A stretch of 64,000 nucleotides of DNA from Elysia crispata (lineage: Eukaryota > Mollusca > Gastropoda > Plakobranchidae), in NCBI GenBank assembly GCA_033675545.1, contig JAWDGP010004964.1, positions 301,001-365,000 on the forward strand. The letters are read 5' to 3'. Within the stretch, counting starts at the first letter, position 1; each line of letters starts with the position of its first letter. The notes below the pieces were generated by a model, which was not told the origin of the DNA, searched no databases, and saw only the letters and a list, made by a program, of their open reading frames with translations. Positions 13,935 to 64,000 of the stretch are shown here, piece after piece. The position numbers were made by a program, and so were the translations under genes.

Positions 13935-16900
13935 TGCTATAATTGATAACAACCTGACCTAGTAAAAAACTGGGGCAAGAAAAGCTGCTAATGCAGTGAT
14001 GAGTTCATTAAAGGGGCATGATAGATACTTATCTCAAACACTTAAGATAGTCAGTGGTATCATGGGAAGAAAAGTAAAAAAAAAGACTATTTTTGTCAAC
14101 CTTTGCAAGAAGTCGATTGCCATCGTTGTCCAAGATAGCAATAGCTTTGATTGCGTAGAGAGAAGGTTCCTGTAATAAATAAAGAGGGGTGGGGGATAGT
14201 AATGTAGGTAATCACAGAAAAAAATCAAATACACTTTATTTCTTGAAAACAAAAAACCTTAATTCTGGACCATTGTGTTTGAAGTAATGAAACAATATGA
14301 CTCATACAGAAGCAGAAATTTATGGTATCTACATTTATTTCAGTTTTAACTTCCTCATTTTTAGTTAAAGAGTTATACGTATGAATTCAAAACTACATGT
14401 TCCTCCTTGGTGTTTCCAGATTCATAATGATGTTAAAGAAAAATATATTGTTGTTGCAAACTGACAAATCATCAAAGCAAAAAGAGGATAAAAAAGTATG
14501 CATCTTCCTATCTGCATATTGAGACTGCACTGAAATTTTTATTTTGAAAAGCAAGAAGAGAAAGAGAGGACAGAAAATATATTTGAGTGAGAAAAGTTAG
14601 ATTGAAAGAGAGAGAGAGAGCCATGGAGAAAGAATATTTGGAATACTAGATTATTAATTCATTTAGATGTATTTTTTTCAATGATAAAATTGTCAATCAC
14701 AGGGCTGTAGTATAGAGGGTTTGCGTGTGTGTGTGTGTCACAGTGAAGCATTAGGACTGATTTGTAGAAGAGAGAAGACGATGTGATTAAGTTCATATGG
14801 CAACATGCACCCATCTCGCATTACTGGAGCCATGCTTAATGATCTGTTGATAAATCTGAATTGAAAATTCATGCCTAGTCCTAAAGACTAGACAAAGAAA
14901 AGGGGCAAGCCTCTTATCACATGCACTGTGTGTACTGAGCTTCCTTTTCAAACCAACCAGCAGTTCAGAGCACAAGTTTTGTCTTGCCGAGCAATAAGAG
15001 CCGAAATGAGAGGTAAAGGTAAATTCTGCACTGTAGTGTTTCTAGCATTATTTAAACAGATCGTCGATACAGGCTAAATCTAGCTAGACTCATGTACAAG
15101 AAAAAGCAGCTTTTGAAGAGATTGATTTTACAAGGTGTTCGTCAATCTCACTTCAAATCACTTGTAGACTGAGTCATTTGAAGTTGAAAAGATTGCTGGA
15201 TGCAATTGATTTAGTCCGAAATAAAAAATAAAATAAAGTGGGGGGAAAAATGGGCATTCCAGTAGAGGTTGACTTCATTAGCACTGGATTTTTCCAGATT
15301 TAGATAGATCTAGATTCTGCTTTACATCCTCAATCATGGTTTGTAATGTAAAGCGAGTTACTCTAGACGTAACTTAATTGTACAAATGTCTAGTAGATAT
15401 AAGATGTACTTTATTTAATAAAACAATATTCTCACTCTCATTCGTACCAAAAAAAAAACTTTCAATCTCAGTCAAGATTTTTTTTAAACCCATTTTTTTC
15501 TTAAAAGCCAGGGATGTCTACAAACAACCCAGACTTAGATCTCTATCCATTGAAAAATAACTTAACAGGGATGATTTTGTGATATAGAGTCTGAGCTAGT
15601 GGGACTCCTTACCAAGTGCAGTCCATTCTCTTTTGTTTACTTGACAGCCATATATTGGATGTAACAATACTGGAAAAAGCAAAACTATTTGAATGATACT
15701 TCTTTAAATAAATTTTCCTCAAAAACATATATTTCCACTCCTAATTTTTTTTTCCCTTTTGATTGATAGAATGCTCAATATGAATATTGTGACTGCCATA
15801 AAAAGAAAAAAAGAGCCAGGACCATGCTGGGTAAGGACTCCTGAACTAGGCAAGTGCAAATACTGAGATCATATTAGTAGAGACTCTAGATAATCAAGAT
15901 CTAGAGATATTGTCTGGGTCGGTATTTTTTACCCTTACACCCAACTCACATTGGCATTTAAAGTGATGTTTTTCTGTTAGATTTCAATGTGCTGAGTACA
16001 AATTTGAAGATTTTATTCGCCGCAATAACTTTTTAAATATATGACTTTTTGTTTTGGATTACTTCTTCTTTCTTAACCTATTTCAGCGTATTGATTTACT
16101 CGAGGTAGGTGCCTTTTTGCATGTTAATTACTTCCGTCTTTCGCGCATGCGTATTACTTTCTTTTTAGTTACTCTTTGCGCATGCGCAACGTCTTACAAT
16201 TACCCATGCGCATGCGCAATTAAAGGCGCATCTTTAGTCTCATTTCATTGTCATTACTCATTAGGCTCAACAGCTGATGTGTTCTGATCGTGATCGTGAT
16301 TTTCTTCATGGCTGCTTGTGATAAGTGTTCTTATTATTATTTTCAAGTTATTGCTGAATTTTATAATAACGACGCTAAGTCATTAGCATTTTTTCGATCT
16401 CATAGTGTTTTACCATCAGAAATAACTTGTACACATTGTTTTTCTAACTGTAATTACCACGAGGATCAGAGTGTTTGGCGCTGTAGGAAGTCTAGTGTTG
16501 TTCCTAAATCTAAGAAGCGACGGTTTTGTGGTTTTTCTGTTTGAGCTGTAAGGTAAGAGCTGTATTTATTATTATTATTTTCTTTTTTACTGTGTGCTGT
16601 TTCTTGTCTTTCCGGTTCATCTTGACCTGGATTTGATCGTATTATCAAGTGAAAGTCACTTCATTCTTGTCAGGAGTGGGGGTTCCCCCCCCCCCAATTT
16701 TTAGTATTTATTCTTTTTTGGGGGGCGGGGACCCCCCCCCCCATTTTTTATTTATTTATCTTGTTATTATGTTAACATTCCATAAAAATTGCGCCTTCAT
16801 AGAGTTACGTAATCGGGACTACTTTCACTTATAATGCGATCACGGTCAAGGTCGACCGGAAAGACAAGAAACAGCACTCTTGTGAGTGTGGGTGTACAAG

Positions 16901-17349
16901 TAAAAATTTACCGTCTAGGTCTAGTCTATCAATATCACTATCAGATCCATACTAGGCTTATCATTTTTAAACTGATCAATAAAACTTGTCTGTACTTGTA
17001 TTTTAATTTATTTTCTGTCGGTATTAAGACTGAATTAAAATAAGGTTTGTATTTGCTTAGAACTGCTTGTCTATTCCTAGATCTAGATCTATTCTAAATT
17101 GGCCTAACATCTTGATCTAGGCCTAGATTACCGATTACGGATTAGCATTAGCCTAGAAGGATGTTATCTTGCTAACGCTAGAACAAATCAAGCCATATAT
17201 TTGAATAGAAAATTTCACATCGCCAGTACACTGCCTAGACTTATATATTCTTTTCTCGCGTAAAGTTTAATTTTTTTAGAACAGATCTCATATAGATTTA
17301 AACATAATGAACCGGCGTATTGGGAGCTTACCAGTAAGCCACCGTCCAT
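4834..17349 (-). CDS. COPZ: Coatomer subunit zeta (COPI coat), complete seven-exon gene
   Basis: Zeta-COP is a small subunit of the F-subcomplex of the COPI coatomer, which coats Golgi and retrograde ER vesicles; it pairs with gamma-COP and has a longin-like (adaptin small-chain) fold. Coding exons, minus strand: 17332-17349, 14101-14169, 13289-13370, 12352-12443, 11130-11263, 9598-9688, 4834-4881. All have GT/AG borders and the phases (0,0,1,0,2,0) chain without a break to give 177 aa, the length usual for vertebrate COPZ1. Diagnostic segments are [70 protein letters not shown] and the tail QIKWSLLK. The start MDGGLL matches the short leader of the family. A further in-frame ATG lies 20 codons upstream (17409). 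Identification rests on recalled family sequence, without a database search. Confidence 0.96.
4882..9597. other. COPZ intron 6, non-coding
   Basis: A 4.7-kb AT-rich intron. It holds a T-run followed by an 11-G run at about 5800-5826, a decayed tRNA-like SINE near 6575, and a CT-rich stretch at 8722-8775. No further coding segment was recognised. Confidence 0.8.
6572..6785 (+). repeat. Decayed tRNA-derived SINE (tentative)
   Basis: An A-box-like GTCAGTTGGTCACTGG is followed about 50 bp on by a degenerate B-box-like GAGTTTGATTATGAATC, then a CCAGGGACATA segment. Spacing and order fit the head of a tRNA-derived SINE, but the B box is damaged and no target-site duplication was found. Confidence 0.4.
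9598..9688 (-). CDS. COPZ: COPZ exon 6
   Basis: Encodes [20 protein letters not shown] then [10 protein letters not shown]. Acceptor tttttttcag, donor CAA|gtaagc, phase 0. Confidence 0.95.
11130..11263 (-). CDS. COPZ: COPZ exon 5
   Basis: Encodes [40 protein letters not shown] and LCDGG. Poly-T then CAACAG acceptor, donor GG|gtaggt, phase 2. Confidence 0.95.
11852..12035. repeat. Diverged tandem duplication in COPZ intron 4
   Basis: A segment with GACCAAATATTAAAC, CATAAGTTATCC and CAACAAGAA recurs about 105 bp further as GACTAAATATTGAAC, TGTAAGTTATCC and AAACAAGAA. Each copy is preceded by a T-rich run. This looks like an old local duplication, with no coding. Confidence 0.65.
12352..12443 (-). 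CDS. COPZ: COPZ exon 4
   Basis: Encodes [20 protein letters not shown] then [10 protein letters not shown]. Acceptor tgtgacag, donor GAG|gtgatt, phase 0. Confidence 0.95.
13289..13370 (-). CDS. COPZ: COPZ exon 3
   Basis: Encodes [20 protein letters not shown] then NKTHRAN. Acceptor ttcaacag, donor G|gtatgt, phase 1. Confidence 0.95.
13905..13935. repeat. (AT)n microsatellite
   Basis: About 30 bp of alternating AT in COPZ intron 2. Confidence 0.9.
14101..14169 (-). CDS. COPZ: COPZ exon 2
   Basis: Twenty-three codons ([20 protein letters not shown] then LAK), acceptor ttattacag, donor AAG|gttgac. This is the first longin-fold strand and loop, strongly conserved in zeta-COP. Confidence 0.95.
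16141..16218. promoter_or_regulatory. Cluster of three NRF1-type palindromes
   Basis: TGCGCATGCGCA occurs exactly at 16177-16188 and 16207-16218, and a close variant CGCGCATGCG at 16142-16151. This is the known binding consensus of NRF1, a promoter-associated factor. The cluster lies about 1.1 kb inside COPZ intron 1 and just upstream of the plus-strand transposase-like open frame, so it may be a promoter for that element or an internal COPZ element. Function is inferred. Confidence 0.5.
16308..16544 (+). pseudogene. ISXO2-like transposase amino-terminal zinc-ribbon fragment (tentative)
   Basis: Open frame from ATG at 16308 to TGA, 78 codons. After [12 protein letters not shown] comes [18 protein letters not shown], then a Cys-rich stretch ending [20 protein letters not shown]. 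The order LLP-like turn, CxxC, W-x-C, then a basic run with a final Cys resembles the zinc-ribbon head that precedes ISXO2-like (IS1595/Merlin-type) DDE domains in animal genomes. No DDE domain follows: the frame stops and a splice-donor-like GTAAGAG lies just after. It runs opposite to COPZ and is probably a transposon remnant. The match is from memory and could be a different zinc ribbon. Confidence 0.4.
16595..16876. repeat. Fold-back inverted repeat, arms about 60 bp
   Basis: 16595-16656 (begins TGCTGTTTCTTGTCTTTCCG, ends AAGTGAAAGT) is closely matched by the reverse complement of 16821-16876 (begins ACTTTCACTT, ends ACAAGAAACAGCA). The arms differ at several positions and by a small length difference. 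The 164-bp loop holds two similar G-run/C-run blocks (about 16677-16695 and 16721-16742). This is the form of a fold-back or MITE-like element and lies directly after the transposase-like fragment. Confidence 0.8.
17332..17349 (-). CDS. COPZ: COPZ coding exon 1
   Basis: Encodes MDGGLL and ends CTG|gtaagc, phase 0. The ATG at 17349 gives the family-typical short leader before EPSLY. The reading frame stays open upstream to another ATG at 17409. Confidence 0.85.
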
Positions 17350-17791
17350 GTTGGTTGTTTTGACGTGTAGTAAAGAAGCAGTCCCGGGGTTAATTATAGC
17401 TTCACACATACAAGATTACATTATTTATTTAAAAAAAATAAATAAATAAATAAATAAAAAGTAAAAAAAGGCCATAAATTTAATGCAAAATGAAATTGGG
17501 AATATCTTGAACGAAAAAAAAATTCTCGTTTCGTCTGCATCTAACTCATTTTTTTTCCACTATTTGACAGGATTCAATGAGATCCATCTTTTACCTAACA
17601 AATCAAGGGTCAGAATCGAACTTATTTCTGAGGTTTCGCATACGAAGTTAACAGGACCTAAGGGTTAGACTAAGACGTTATATTTTTAGACTGACCAACA
17701 TCATTTGCATAAACTCCTCATATCAAGGGGGAGTACTAATTTAGCCCGCTGCCAGCGCGCTGTAGAGTGTGTATCAACTGTATGCTCGGGG

Positions 17792-17861
17792 CAGCAGCAG
17801 CAGCAGCAGCAGCAGTAGCAGTAGCAGTAGCAGTAGCAGTAGCAGTAGCAGTAGCAGTAGC

Positions 17862-17926
<65 letters not shown>

Positions 17927-17931
17927 CAGCG
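17792..17931. repeat. Compound trinucleotide repeat (GCA)n-(GTAGCA)n-(GTA)n
   Basis: Pure GCA units grade into alternating GTAGCA and then pure GTA, about 140 bp, ending in GCAGCGC. The ordered blocks suggest a point mutation in one unit spread by slippage. It lies about 450 bp upstream of the COPZ start, so it is flanking or 5' regulatory DNA. The poly-Ser, poly-Tyr and poly-Ala/Val open frames here are repeat translations. Confidence 0.95.
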
Positions 17932-18363
17932 CTGACCGGCTTGGTATCTTGTTTCTTTCATTCTCTTTTTATAGCTTTCTTGTTCCTTCTCTCTTTCTCT
18001 CCCTTTTTTTTTTCTATTTTCCAACTTATCCTGATTTATGTATAAAATGTGTAGAAAGTAGAGTTTCAATATTGATTTGCACCAAAATAAAAAAAAAAGT
18101 GGCTAAATCAATAATACCCATTTCGTAAAATAGGAACAGACAATCTGCTCAATTATTTTATTACCGTTTCGAATTAGCATCAAGTCAACCCCCTCCCCTT
18201 CATTTTAATCCCGTCTCCTTCTCCCTTATCCAAATACAAAAAATCAAAATATTAACAATGATAATAATAACATACACAAAATAGGTTGAAACTCACCTGG
18301 AAGCTAGATAATAAAGTTTTCAGTACATAATTGTTTCGGCCCTGAACTTTTAACACTTTCTCT

Positions 18364-18495
<132 letters not shown>

Positions 18496-18813
18496 TCACA
18501 TATTATGATAGGCCTAATCTGTATCTCTCCTTGTTTGATCTAACATCACTTAAGATAAAACAATAGAACTTCAGAAAAATGTTTTCACAATTTTTATAAA
18601 ATTATGAAGCAAGATAATGATATTCAATATATATGTCCCAATGGTAAGTTTATCTTTGAGCAGAAATAGCCTCAAGGAAAAGTCTTGTCATAAGCACTGC
18701 GTCTTGCGTCCATTGTGTATCGACACTACATATTTATGGACGTAGACAAAAACTTTGAACTTTTATATTTATGCAATAGATATTCAAATGTCCCTATTTA
18801 AGTCCATTGTTTC

Positions 18814-19440
18814 TAGAGCAGAAACAAGACATCTCCTGGAAAATTCGGCTTGTTATACGCAGCTTAAAAGTATGCCTTATGAACTGTTTGCTTCCAGTAC
18901 CATATACTTTTGTTTACGGTGTCATGAACACAACAAGATGTATTATTAAAAAGATAAGTAAATGAAATTGTTTCATCGTTTCAAGAGCAGAAACAAGACA
19001 TCTCCTGGAAAATTTGGCTTGTTATACGCAGCTTAAAAGTAAGCCTTATGAACTGTTTGCCTCCAGCACCATATACTTTTGTTTACGGTGTCATGAACAC
19101 AACAAGGTGTATTATTAAAAAGATAAGTAAATGAATCTTGTGTTGTCGTTGGTTGCAATGATGAAAAAAGAATATGGGAGATAAAACTGCAGAGCTTTTG
19201 TTTACGGTGTCATGAACACAACAAGATGTATTATTAAAAAGATAAGTAAATGAAATTTGTGTTGTCGTTGGTTGCAATGGTGAAAAAAGAATATGCGTGA
19301 TAAAACTGTAGAGCTTTTGTTTACGGTGTCATGAACACAACAAGATGTATTATTAAAAAGATAAGTAAATAAAATCTGTGTTTTCGTTGGTTGCAATGGT
19401 GAAAAAAGAATATGCGAGATAAAACTGCAGAGCTTTTGTA
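18814..19440. repeat. Composite tandem repeat, units of about 168 and 119 bp
   Basis: TTTACGGTGTCATGAACACAA begins at 18913, 19082, 19201 and 19320, giving steps of 169, 119 and 119 bp. The first two copies share an extra upstream block (AGAGCAGAAACAAGACATCT, then TTGTTATACGCAGCTTAAAA). The later copies share a GTTGCAATGGTGAAAAAAGA block. This suggests two successive rounds of local duplication with different end points. Confidence 0.9.
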
Positions 19441-19841
19441 AACATTTCATGTACTGTATGAATGGTTTGATCCAGAGATGTTGGATACGACTATCTTGAA
19501 ACAACCGAGGGCCAATAATTAAAAAAAATGAGATTGGACTAAATAATGTAGCAGGCAAAACTCTTAATATGCTAAATAATATGTTGCATTATTTTCTCTT
19601 TGTCTGTTAGTAGCTGCAAATTTTGTATCGCCTTTGTTTTTTACTCTGTATATGATAAGCGTACAAAACAATAAAAACTCTTCTCTGTAACTTTGCTTCA
19701 ATTTGTTTCCTTACCTTTCATTTTACAAAACAGTTATTTTTGCAAATGTAATTTAACTGTATGAAGTATGAGTATCCCATTTTTAAAGTTCAATTTTTAA
19801 TAGTCTGTCATTTTAGTTTTTACTCTTATAGGAATAACTGT

Positions 19842-19842
19842 A

Positions 19843-19940
<98 letters not shown>
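19842..19940. repeat. (AAT)n microsatellite
   Basis: About 98 bp of AAT units; the poly-Asn open frame over it is an artefact. Confidence 0.95.
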
Positions 19941-21744
19941 TGCAACAACAAAAGATGTTGGACAAAGTTAATGTGCCCCATACCCTTAGTGATTTACATG
20001 AAATGAACCTAGTGAAGATGTCATCAGGTTAGTAACTTCCATAGGTTCCTACAAATCAATGAGAGTACAGTCAAAATAACTTGTTTGGGGATGAGCACAT
20101 ACTGAAAGCCTTTTTTAAATTTCTCTCCCAATTCAATGAGATTTGTGTAAATCATCTAGAATATTGTATACATACAAAACATTTGAAATGTTTTCCAAGA
20201 AATTTGCGATTGTGATTTTATAAATTTTTTTTCGAAATAATACCTTTTGATTTTATTTTGTGAACGTATCATGTCAAAATTAAAGAATGACGCAAAGACA
20301 AGACATGATAAATAATAAAAACAAAGAGTATGAGTTTTCTTTGTATTCATTGTATATATGTTTTCATTGAAACAAAGGTAAAAAGTTTCATTCAAACATC
20401 TCTACAGCTTTTCTCCACAGGCTCAGTAGTTAAGATTATGTTTTGTTGCAAACTCTCAACTGTTAAGACACATTGAACAAAGTACAAATAATTCAAATAA
20501 TCATAAAAAAAAAGAATAAATGTATTCCTGCTCATATTCTATTTTTAAATATGATAACCACAAAAGCTTTTTTTTCTATTTTTGCATTTCATATTAAAGT
20601 AAAATAAAATATAAAACTTCTCTGCTCCTAAAAAATATGAAATCTTACCATTAACTCAAGGAAAATAAATACATTCTATAAACACTTTGAATTAAAAACT
20701 TGAGATCAAATAGTTGTAAGATTAAACCACTTAAATGTTTCTTGCCAGGGAAAAAAAAGAAAGTTTATTTTCAAAGTTATTAACATTTGCAAAGACATAA
20801 CAAAATATTTATAATACGAAAGTTCCTAGTATTTACTGTTCAGATTTTAGTATTTACATGAATATAAATTATTATGTATATAAATATTAGGTTAAGCTAG
20901 GACACAGATATTTATAGATCATCTTTGAAGGAAGGAAAAGTGCGTCAGATATAATAAAAAGTAACACAACTACTTTAGAATTTTTCAATTTCAAGGAAAA
21001 AAGTAAAGAGAGAAAAAAAAAATGAACCAAACTGGAAACAAAAATGAATATGTTCTTTTTCTCAACGTACAACTACAACTACATTACTCAAGTATTTTAA
21101 ATTACGCAAAGTTTTCCCATATAAAGCAAAGATAAAAATAACGTTTTAATGGTAAAAAGTTATCACCGAAAAGCAACAAAGCAAGACAAAAACATCAAAC
21201 TTAGGTCAATAAATAACTAATTTAGATTCTCTTGCATAACAGTTATATAGTGGAAGATTTTGATATGCAATATCTATGTAAAAAAATAACAGCAGCTGAA
21301 TAAAGCCTGAGGTTAAAAATAATGGTACATTAATCTGGAATAAAAATCATATAATTGCACGGTAGATCCTCACTTGGAGCTTCATGTCAGGTAAATGTAA
21401 ATATGACCAAGCTAAAATGCATGGAAAAGTTTTTGTGATCAAAAGAACAAAGAAATAAAAAAAAAACTCCCCTAAAACATTGATTATTTTTGTCTCCCAA
21501 ATTGAAAATAATCATGGCACATAACACCTTTTTTTTGTATATACAGTGATCTTTAGCACTAAAACCATCAAGTTTGAAGAAAATTAATTTAAAAAAAAAA
21601 TCATCAAATCTGCATGGTTCCTTTTTCAAAAAGTGGCAGATTTAAGGCTGATATACAATATATGTGAAGAATCTACAAAATGACTGTGTGTATATGTTTC
21701 AGTAACAGAAAGAGAGAAAAAGAAAGATTATATATATATTTATA

Positions 21745-21884
<140 letters not shown>

Positions 21885-22119
21885 GTAGGAGTAGGGGGTG
21901 GGGGAAGAACGTTGTACAGAATAATTTGTTTTACTTGCTGCCTTGCAAGACTTGGATGCGGGTCAAGGTGAACATTCAATGATTTTGCATTGATGGAAAT
22001 TTATACGAAAAGAAAGGTAAGATCTTTTCGTTTCAATATTTTTTTTTTTTTTGTGTTTAGAGTGAAAAGATAATTAGATGTATTCATTATCATTTCAAAA
22101 TTCCAAATGCCTCAGCCTG

Positions 22120-61308
<39,189 letters not shown>

Positions 61309-64000
61309 CGGGCCTTACAATGAAACTTTGCTGATTTGCTAATCAACCTGAAAACTTAGGACACAATCATGGTGTCTTTGGCGTAAGAATGTTGATTTCA
61401 TCGTAAATACTGCAGACAACAGCACAACTTCAATGATCGTTTACATATATTCATATTCTGGAGGGTATGTGAAAGAAATTTGCAACTTCAACCAATGCAG
61501 TAATGGTTGCATGCCCTGTTTGGAGAGTTTAAGAAAAGGTATAAACCAGTGATACAAGAAGGCTATCAACGTTTGGCGATGGTAAATGAAATAAGATTTT
61601 TCCTAAGCCTTCCATAAGATTACAACAAAAAGGAGAAACGATAAAGCCAAAGAATTAACAAATTCACATCCAATGGTTGTCACCATTACGATAGAAAAAT
61701 GAGAGTTCATTTAAATATATAATTATTGTCCGCAAACATTAACAAAGCACTACCTTGCATGCATGCATTATTACAGATATCTCATCATGCTTATTCGATA
61801 TAGCTTAAAAATGCGGCCCAGTTATTTCTAAGAACCGAACTGGCCTTTTTTTTTTTTAATAATGATAACAAATCTGAGAGAAGCTCCTTGACCTTTTTGT
61901 TTTCACAATGATAACAAATCTGAGAGAAACTTCTTCTAATCTTTAAAAGTGCGATATTCGTTTATCAGTTTACGTCAAAAAAATTAATTAAACAATCTAA
62001 AACGTCAAGAAAAATAATTAAACAATCTACCATTGTCCCAAAAACCATTTCGCTATGTAAATAGTACAAAAGAGATCTTCCTCTAGGCAGTCTACATGGT
62101 TAACCTTTTGTTTTAATGCTAAGCGATCAATATTCAAGAGGCAGGCTGGGCGTTCGTTTATTCTCTTTCCGTTTTCAGATTCTTTGAATTGGTCCTATAA
62201 AATTAAACGACTACTATAAATAACTTTGAGTACAGTTAAAGGATAAAGAAATCAGTGTAGCATCTTTGTTGTCAGTAGATAATAAATTCTACAGCGAGAG
62301 GGCAAACACAAAAAGAGGTCAGTTTGAAACAAAAGTTACAAGATCCTATAACAAAAGACTAATCGGTGGAGATGAAGAAAACAAAGAGATGAGAGGGAAA
62401 GAGAGAAAGACAGAGAAAAAAAAGACCGATCGATCGATAGAGAAAGAGAGCTCAAGAGAAAAATAAATTAGTGAGTAAGGGGGAATGAAAGAGAATAAAA
62501 GGGAGAGGAAGAAAGACAGAGATAAAGAGAGGGAGATATTCTGAATGAGTTCACATTTCTAATAGTTTATATACAACAGTTACTATAGTTTGGCTTCGTT
62601 CTTCAACTATTTATATAATCCTTATAGTCTGATAGGCCCTATCTTAGAGCGAATTGAACATTAGCTTAATGGTTTTTAAATGAAAGATTCAAATGCCAAT
62701 CAGTAGTTATTGGTATAGGTACCAAGATTGGCGCTCATAAGTATGGTCGATCACTGGAACGTGTATATAAAGAAAAAATAAAACAAAACACACATATTTA
62801 GATTTCGGAGAATTTCTGGCTGGCGCTGCTAATTCAATTTACACCATCTACCCAAGGAAATTAAATCTTGTACCTTCAGGATGTCTTGTTTTAAAATCCT
62901 GAGCTACCCCCCGCGAACCGTCACCCCTAAATATTGGCGTTTTACGCCTTGAAAATATATAGACCGCTCTAGAAAGAATAGAGAGTTCTAATTACAATTA
63001 TCAATAAAGGTAATATAATAACAGTAGAGTGTCTGTCTGAAGGTCATCCTACTTTAATAGCTATACCAAGGACTAATACATAGGGTGATCATGCTGGTAC
63101 TATTTGCAAATCACATAGTTCTTCATACAAAAATTAATGGAGCAGCTGAATATTTTTTTCACACGGACGATTCCACATCTAGATTTATTGCCCTGTTCCA
63201 CGATTAGAGCATTAAAATTATGTCCTACTTTTTAAAATCCTAAAACAACTTCCAGACTTGCTCAATCAAATTCAAATTGAAAAAAAAAAAACAAAAACTT
63301 AAAGTAGAAAATTCAATATTAAAATAATAGAAAAAAATATCTGCCTCGTGGTAGGCCTAAGCGTAAAAAGCAACCTATGCGGACTACTAATAAACTAATT
63401 AAATAGATAATTTTTTTAAGACACGGCGACCTCAACAACTGTGACTAGGAAGATGATGATGAAGTCGCTGAAGCAGAAAAATAAGACAGACGAGGAGAAA
63501 AGGTCGAGGCAGAGGGAGAAGCAGCAGCAGCAGAGGAAGAGAAGGAGAGAGAAAGGAAAGAAAAAAAATGAAAGGCAAAAATGAAAACACATTGGAGTAA
63601 GAAGAACAAGAAGAGGATGGTGAGGATGGGTACAAAGAGGAGGCGAAATAAGAGAAGTTTAGGAAGTTGAAAAAAGAAAAGAAAAGAAAGAAAACAGTAC
63701 GATCAAGTGGTGCCAATGAAACCCCGCCCCTTTTTTATTTCATAGACGTGAATTGAATGGGTGCGATTAGAATGAATGAAGAGATGAAAAATAAAAAGAG
63801 AAAAAAAATCGATGAAATGTAAATAGGCCTGTTCAATGAAGTTACTATTTAACCCGAAACGTCAGTCTGTGTATCTGTCTGTCTGCCTGTCACTCTCCCT
63901 CTTTTCCTCTCGCCACTCTATTTCCTTCCTTAACAATATCAATTCTATTTTATCCTACAATTTCTGAGGACTCTGCATTCTAGAATTATTTTCCAAAATG
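61309..64000. other. Upstream flank of the long TMC isoform, no gene seen
   Basis: The first 39 bp (61309-61347) may be 5' UTR after an acceptor-like ttttcag. Beyond that I see a 46-bp-step duplication of GATAACAAATCTGAGAGAA (61865 and 61911), purine-rich stretches at 62385-62540 and 63430-63700, and no conserved coding. Confidence 0.6.

Larger units (their letters stand above)
14170..17331. other. COPZ intron 1
   Basis: A 3.2-kb intron. Its 3' half is unremarkable AT-rich sequence with short GA and GT runs (14606, 14727). Its 5' half (16.05-16.9 kb) has higher CpG content and carries the NRF1-type motifs, the transposase-like fragment and the inverted repeat listed separately. Confidence 0.8.

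Overview
The window is from an animal nuclear genome. It is AT-rich, with small exons bounded by GT/AG splice signals, kilobase introns, very many microsatellites (CT/GA, AAT, CTA/CTG, AT), decayed transposon and SINE pieces, and a long minisatellite. The two genes recognised are conserved in metazoans. Repeat style and gene content would fit a marine invertebrate, possibly a mollusc, but the sequence does not settle the taxon.

Layout, left to right. (1) 1-3690 is a 54-bp-unit minisatellite entering from the left edge, with a higher-order period of about 1.41 kb. (2) 4834-17349, minus strand, is a complete seven-exon gene for the coatomer (COPI) zeta subunit, giving 177 aa with all phases consistent. 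Its first intron holds, on the opposite strand, a fragment resembling the zinc-ribbon head of an ISXO2-like transposase, three NRF1-type palindromes and a fold-back inverted repeat. (3) 17350-22119 is intergenic and repeat-rich. (4) 22120-61308, minus strand, is best read as one large transmembrane channel-like (TMC) gene. Its ten-helix core lies in exons between 28530 and 38956. Two alternative amino termini appear to splice into the same core exon in the same phase: a single-exon start at 42409 (about 966 aa) and a four-exon start at 61308 (about 1207 aa). The carboxyl end is provisional: two small exons at 22.1-22.4 kb keep frame only if a 16-nt microexon near 27.2 kb is used. (5) 42.4-57.5 kb is mostly the long intron of the long isoform, full of microsatellites, with one unassigned open segment at 55.75-55.99 kb and a tRNA-derived SINE at 57.26-57.42 kb. 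(6) 61.3-64 kb shows no recognised gene.

The two genes are not functionally linked: COPZ acts in Golgi vesicle coating and TMC is a membrane channel family. No operon, CRISPR or phage feature is expected or seen. Most long open frames in the window are microsatellite or minisatellite translations. The best leads are the alternative TMC amino termini, the candidate microexon, the minisatellite with a YY1-like motif in each unit, and the unassigned coding-like fragments.
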